DNA of 64,000 bases, from contig NC_134747.1 in assembly GCF_050436995.1 (NCBI RefSeq), positions 11,663,501-11,727,500 on the forward strand, given 5' to 3'. The notes beneath the pieces are model-generated. The model worked only from the letters and a program-made list of their open reading frames with translations. It made no database searches and was not told where the DNA came from. Below, in pieces: positions 57,914 through 64,000 of this stretch (its first letter is position 1; the number at the start of each line of letters is the position of its first letter). The translations under genes and the position numbers were made by a program. The DNA comes from Anticarsia gemmatalis. Lineage: Eukaryota; Arthropoda; Insecta; Lepidoptera; Erebidae.

Positions 57914-60900
57914 TTATTACTACAACAACAAGGTAAAATAAAAGATTATACTTCATATTGTATAATTACGTCATATTAAAGTATCATAAAGCTTGTAAAA
58001 CCTTATATAAAACTGCCCTAGCGTTGTCGCATTCTTATGAGATAGGGGTGCGATAAAAATAACATATGATGTAATTCGCCCGTTGCAAATGGCCCATGCA
58101 TAGTCAGCTTGCAACTAAGACTAGTTTAATTTGTACTGAAACGTCAAGCAAGTTGTGTTTATCTGCATTTTATCTATAAATTCATTTAAACTGTAATGCA
58201 TTCTTCTTCTTATGAAATGGATAAGAAGAATTCAGTTTACAAGCATAATCTGATTCCTAATGTATTTTAGTTTCGGGGGTGACTAACAAACAATATTAAA
58301 ATGTTATTTAAACATTCAACACAAATCGTCTCGGCTTCTGTTAAGTTAAACGTTCTTCGTACGTTCACAAATTACGAACAAAAATTAATAACAATTAACA
58401 CCAAAACCGCTCATTTTGTTTGATGAATTAGTAAAATGTGGAGAACGCATTGTGTTGTATCAGATAGAGGCGCCGAGTGAAGGCCGCTCCATTTACAGAT
58501 TGGACTGCGCTATACAGATCTGTTACATTGTATTGTTACATTGGCATGTTGCAGTGTAGTGTGGCAGTAAGATAATTAATTGTTTATTTTTCTTTTAGAA
58601 GGTCCTGTATGACAAGATGTATGGATGTAAATGAAGCAAAGGAAGTTTGTAAGGATCGTACCAAGTCGCGTTCTCTAGTGTCTGTTTAAGCCTATGGGAA
58701 GAAGTGATTTATGCGTGATTTTACGTATGTGTATAATGTAGAAGGTTAAAAATATACATTTCATTAATATTTCATTGACAAACTACCTGTGTCCCATTGA
58801 AGTAGGAAGACGTCTAGATATTTGTAGATAACTCTTGTCAAAAAGTATGTGCTAACATTATCCCTGCTAGATTCACAGAGTAACCAAAGTTACTTCCTCT
58901 CCAATCTATGCGACTACTCTATGCATTAATAAAAAGAATTTTAAAAATCTTATAGACTCATAATTTCATATAAAACAGGAAGATAGCTCTAACAGAAGTT
59001 CAAAGTTTGTGTACGTATAAAATCAAATCGTAAACATCCAAACAAACTGATTAACTTTTCACGTATTCGCATTTCAACACCCAACTGTCTTAACTATCAA
59101 AACTAAAGAAGTAGTTTAATTAAAGTGCAATACAAACTTGTCTTACTGCATCTCAACGACAACATTTGAAAATTCATCAAAATTTCCCAACAATTTTAGT
59201 ATACATAAACCACTTTTCAGAATTGTAAGTTTGGCACCCAACATCGTAGGAAACTGGCACCAAATTATAATTTGGAACCTGAAGTTTGTAATGAAAAGAT
59301 AATTGAAAGCTATTAATGACCATGGTAGAAGTTTCATTAAAATATTATAGTTACATTATAATTTTGTTAATCGAAAAATAAAATTCGTTTCACCCTATTT
59401 TAATTGAAACTTTGCAACTCTATGCAACTTTGTATGGGCTTCGTTAAACAAGTCAACTCCGCACTTAGAATTACGTTATTGCCACGTATCTGTACTCCTA
59501 AAATCGTGATATAAACAACGAACACAAAACGCGAACAGGATAAAAAAAGTCCTTGTACCTAAATACACTATCTTCTTCTTCAGGTAAATAAAATGCAGAT
59601 GAACCATGGGACACACTCGTTTTATGTAATGTAGAATCTATTTTCACAGTACATTTTAACGATCAAACTCTCTATACTCTATAGTTCCAATTGTACAAAA
59701 TCGCGCTTTAGTTGTCATACTGCATGTTTTAACTTCACAAAACACTTTAAACCCAGTACCCATCATTAAAAAGATTAACCCGCATACTCCTTAAACTCTT
59801 AAACCGAAGTCATCATTAAACCACTCTAAAAAATAAACGTCTATTTAGAAAGTGAACTGGCTGTCGCTTGCATCACTGTTTCGCCCTCGGCTATCGGCGT
59901 TAATTGCGCACCTCCGTCCCAGTTAATGATCCCCTTAATTGAAACTGTTAAATGATTTTTAGAAAAAATATGGTGTAATTGCAAAATTTTTCGCTTGTTT
60001 AAGCAGTTGGGTTAATACAGTATTAAAATATTTTAAAACTAATTAGTAGGGTATAACTTTTATTTCTATGCTTCATCTGTAGTTTTCATTTTCTGCAGTA
60101 AACACTAGTAAACAGTGCAGTTACACAACATTTTACAAATGATCTAACATCTACTAAAATATTTATAAATTGTATGAAAAAGAAGCAAGATTTGTGTAAA
60201 TTACCAAACAGTATTGATCTTCGCGCTACTACTCTCAGGTTCTCTCATCGAAAACTCAAGAAGATATCGTTCAACCTAGAAACCGGTAATGACCAGACTA
60301 CGATTCAGTCGCAAACACCACTTACATGTATGTAACATGAACAACTTGCGAACTATTCAAAAGTAATCACCCAGAATACACAACACTACTTTCCTCTATC
60401 CACACATTATTCTCCTTTTGCAAATTTTATTCTCCCAAGCATAAACCGTCAAGTGTCCCTTCACAATAAAAGTTCTTTATCCAACGGTTACGCGTCTTGG
60501 CTTTTAGTATTTTTTGTCGGATATCCGTTACTTAGATAGTCGGCTCTTATGTTTGAACACATTCTCGTAAACGCTGTTTATATTAAGTACCAAGCTTGGG
60601 CATGAATGGTGCTTACATTGTTTTGTTTTGGTATGCTTATGAGCGAGTCGTAAAAACTAAGGTCACTACGGATGCTACGTAGATTTTAAATGTTCGAAAT
60701 TTCGGTATTTTTTTTGTTACTCGAAAAAAGGCATATGAAGATTTTTTTAAGTCCATAATATAATCGGTTTCATCCTAATCTTGAGTATTCTAGAAGATTA
60801 TTTTTGCCAATAAAATACCTCTGAGAAGTACAAGAAAACTTATTTTAGTAAATTAAATCTTAGTTGTGTCTAAAAATTTACATTGTTTTTCCTAGCATCT

Positions 60901-61959
60901 GGGCATGGTTATATAGCTTTTAATATTACCATAAGTGTGACCCTCTTTATACTGAAACTAGACCCGTAGCTAACGAGCCGGCAATAATGGGCAAAACTCT
61001 CAAATTTATTGTTTAGTTACGACATACCGTCCATATTTTTATTTAGAACATTTGCGATTTATATCCCAGCATTTATTACTATAGCAGTTTTCATAAAAGC
61101 TAAACTATAATAACCTTGCTTTTATTTCACACAAATAGAATTAAGCTGTGCCGTTTTGGCTGAAAAATATCACTATTTTAATACTTCAATTTATTTTATG
61201 CGGCAATTTTTCAATGAAGCGTATTTTTTTAAAAATTACATTAAGAGTAAAAGATTTAAATCATTTGGACATTTTCCCGGATAGGAAGTCACGACAAGCA
61301 AAATAACGACAGCACATTATTATAAATTTAAAAAACGCACGATTTGTTCAGGGACCAGTAACCTACCTGTTTTAACACAAACATTCTGTGTACAAACCAA
61401 GCCCACGACTTCTCACTGCAGTTTTAGTAGTGGTCACCTCTTCAACACGGAATAAATTAACTATTTTCTTCTACAAATGATTCAATAGTTTCATACCCAA
61501 AACTACTAATACAATCACACAAACACCTGTTTACAAACCAGTATAGATACAATTTAATAAATAAACGCCTGATTAACCCATTGATTTCCATAGCAGTGAA
61601 TAATCTATTATTACGCCGATACGACAATGATTAATTAGCGGAACGAGCTATTAACATGTGCTATTCAAACATTAACGATATTGTTAGCTAGTAATTAATG
61701 TATTACTATCTGGTAAATGCATGGGTTTAATAATAATAATGATTTAGTACAAGATATGTTTCTTTAGTGTGTGTATTTAGTGCATTATGATTATTTTATT
61801 ATTAAAGATTTTAAACTTATTTGCATTCATACGTGATCGAAAAAAAAGGCCATTAACAATGTTAGTCCTATGTATTAGAAAAAAGCATGCCATTTAACGG
61901 AATTTTTACTTCGGGCTACTATTAAATATTCTAATATAATAAATTAGAAACGACGAATA
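57914..61959. other. AT-rich stretch without genes
   Basis: I see no gene, RNA or repeat that I can support. Confidence 0.5.
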
Positions 61960-62040
61960 TTAATTTGCCCGACTCGGAAATTGATCTCGGAAAAGACCTC
62001 GCAGTCGGATACTGTACTGGTCTGACCACAGAGGCAGTTA
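61960..62040 (-). mobile_element. SINE head remnant
   Basis: CTCGGAAATTGATCTCGGAA, ACCTCGCAGTCGGATACTGT and CTGGTCTGACCACAGAGGCA resemble a reversed tRNA-like head. Boxes are eroded. Confidence 0.4.
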
Positions 62041-62534
62041 AATAACTTATTTATTAAATAATTAATTAATGTTTGTATTAAATTTTTATGTTTTGTAAGT
62101 AAAAACTTACCATTGGATAAATACGAACCTCTAAAAATATCATTCTATATAAATACAATAAATGTACAAAATAACAAAAACAAATTTATGAATCCAAAGT
62201 TTTTGAAGAAGCGGAGTTAATCGGCTACCTTTTCATAAGAACATAGAATCTTTTAGGAACGTCGAGGCATGCATTGCTCGATGTACGGACTCCGTATAGC
62301 TGGGAATTGATAAAATAAAATATTTGCTCTACATAGACATTTTTATAACCTATTTGAATGCGCATCTCCGTTTGTCAACACGTCGTATTCGCTCCTTCAT
62401 AGCATAAACTCAATCAAATAGAATATCGCGAGTGTCTATGACTATGCAATTCTATATATTACATTATGTTCACTATGTGTAATATTTTTTGAATAGGTTA
62501 GAATATGCACTTTTAATATCCTCATCTATCTGGC

Positions 62535-62700
62535 TGCCTGTCTCTTCTTCATGCCTAAGCCACTGACCCGGTTTGGATGAAATTTTATACAAAGATAATG
62601 TGAGGCCGGAGAAAGGACAGAGGGCAGCTTTTATTACGGAAATTTTACAGGAACGGAAACCACGTGGAAACTCTCGTACACGTCTCCTGGAAAGATTCGC
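62535..62700 (+). mobile_element. Dispersed repeat fragment
   Basis: GCCTAAGCCACTGACCCGGT, TTGGATGAAATTTTATACAA and GAGGCCGGAGAAAGGACAGA belong to the same repeat module as 51515-51640. The open frames on both strands here are its shadows. Confidence 0.55.
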
Positions 62701-63809
62701 GTACAGGATCTTACATAAAATAAGCAAATGTTATAATTATGAATTGAACAAAACTTAACTTTACTACCCAATTATTTTTAACACTAATTATCAATCAATT
62801 CCTTCATCAAACATAGCAAGCGCATTTCGTTTTTTACAGAACAAATTTAAATAAAATCAAATCTGGATCTATGTCATTCAAATTATTCCATCAATCCAAA
62901 CTAATTTCAAATTCACCAAACAGCCACCAACATAATATAAACAGATAGTGTCACAATAACTGCAGTCTCAGTTGATGGAAGTTCTCCGAACTTGGTCCAT
63001 TTGTGTCTCCTTAGGGATAAGTCTATATTAACTTGCTATCTAGAGGTGTCAGTCGGATTGTTTAGTTTCGTGATGGAATGCTTAATGATTTGTTGTCTTG
63101 TTAGTTTTGGAAGGGTTGATTATATTATCATTTGTTGTAGTTGAATTGAGACCTCACTCTTGTTGCTGTATTGGTAGTATTTTCACATAAAGATTCCTAG
63201 TTTACCATAAATAAGACTTGGTCAATATTTTTACACAACTAAGGCCCAGTTTGACCAATTTTGTCGATAAGAATTATGTAGGTAGCTGATCAAATAGAAC
63301 TTTCATAGCAGCTTCCATGCGGTTTTTGTACTTAAAAAAATTGCACCTAAATTAATAAAGCGCAAAACTAATGTAACCGGTCAAAAGATATTCATATAAA
63401 GAAATAGGTATGTTCCGGCCATGAAATTTCATAATTTAAAGATGAATGATGAAATGCATAATAAACCGCAATATGACTATTTCAGAGAAATTGGATTCCT
63501 GAATAAGAGCATTTACCCGTCTGCATAGTGTAGGAAAAAACATCCAGTTCTTCCCCAGAATATACTATTTTTAGTTTCAAACTATATAGCTCGTAAAAAC
63601 TATATGACCAAACATAAACGCCTGAGACTATCTGAAGATTTCATATCATAAACATAAACTTTGTGTGTAAATAAAATTCATGACAAAACTGCTTCATGAA
63701 AATTGAATTATTTTTGAAGTTGATGAATTTTTTCATACTTTTACTTTAAATATGATGAAAATAATCTCCATATAAAGAATATAGAATAAAGTTTATGCAA
63801 TCCCTTAGA

Positions 63810-63865
63810 GTCCCTCTCCCCTTTGGGAGGAGACCCATGCCTGGGAGTAGGACAGTTATGTTTAA
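63810..63865 (+). repeat. SINE tail fragment
   Basis: CTCTCCCCTTTGGGAGGAGA, CCCATGCCTGGGAGTAGGAC and AGTTATGTTTAAA match the 3' module of the 57.6 kb SINE. Confidence 0.55.
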
Positions 63866-64000
63866 AAAAAATCTTAAGAAATTCCCTACCATTTTAACTT
63901 TCCCTAAAATTATTTGTGCTCCCCACGTAATATTTATTTCTGCAATGTGAAAGATTCAATCTTATAATAATCAAAGCAAGGTTTAAATACCTAGTGATAA

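Overview
The window looks like nuclear DNA from a lepidopteran (moth or butterfly), placed with moderate confidence. It is AT-rich. It carries several tRNA-headed SINE families with tails and 3' modules that I recognise from ditrysian Lepidoptera, a decayed Tc1/mariner element, a PIF/Harbinger fragment and short foldback elements. I can support no intact host protein-coding gene anywhere in the 64 kb. It reads as intergenic or long-intron sequence.

Region 1 (about 0.2 to 17.8 kb) is the striking part. At least 27 copies of a GC- and CpG-rich unit of about 100 to 140 bp sit in AT-rich DNA, all in the same (+) orientation. Anchor-to-anchor spacing is mostly 380 to 660 bp, with a mean of about 530 bp between units 8 and 26. 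A typical unit starts with AGATGGCGCTACG or AGAGGGCGCTACG. It continues with repeated CGTAGC words and a block like GGAGGCTTCAGCGC or GCGTCGGGGGAGCTTT. It ends in the near-invariant anchor TACYAGG, followed by a CATGAA/CATAAA-like motif and AAGGAT. The unit start fits the AGRKGGCGC core of the CTCF motif, including the T/G alternative at its fourth base. The DNA between units is essentially unrelated, so the units look old and held by selection, or they are the only recognisable part of decayed larger duplications. The array probably extends left of the window. Insertions have interrupted it without destroying it: a nested SINE/DNA-transposon/SINE at 2.5 to 4.5 kb and a SINE at 5.0 kb. A reverse-oriented core match lies just past its right end (18420). 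Working hypothesis: a co-oriented CTCF-site array comparable in layout to vertebrate DXZ4 or Firre, or a repeat-rich structured non-coding RNA locus.

Region 2 (about 17.8 to 43.6 kb) is AT-rich, gene-free sequence. It holds dispersed SINEs, foldback repeats, a head-to-head SINE dimer inside one 13-bp target-site duplication (30.4 to 30.8 kb), and a faint relic of the array unit at 26.5 kb.

Region 3 (43.6 to 64 kb) has a small GC-rich island at 43.65 to 43.84 kb that could be a 5' exon. It also has a Harbinger-type element (46.5 to 47.3 kb), a dead Tc1-like element with intact termini (54.5 to 56.0 kb), an intact SINE with a 10-bp target-site duplication (57.6 to 57.9 kb), and otherwise AT-rich sequence with fragments of common lepidopteran repeats.
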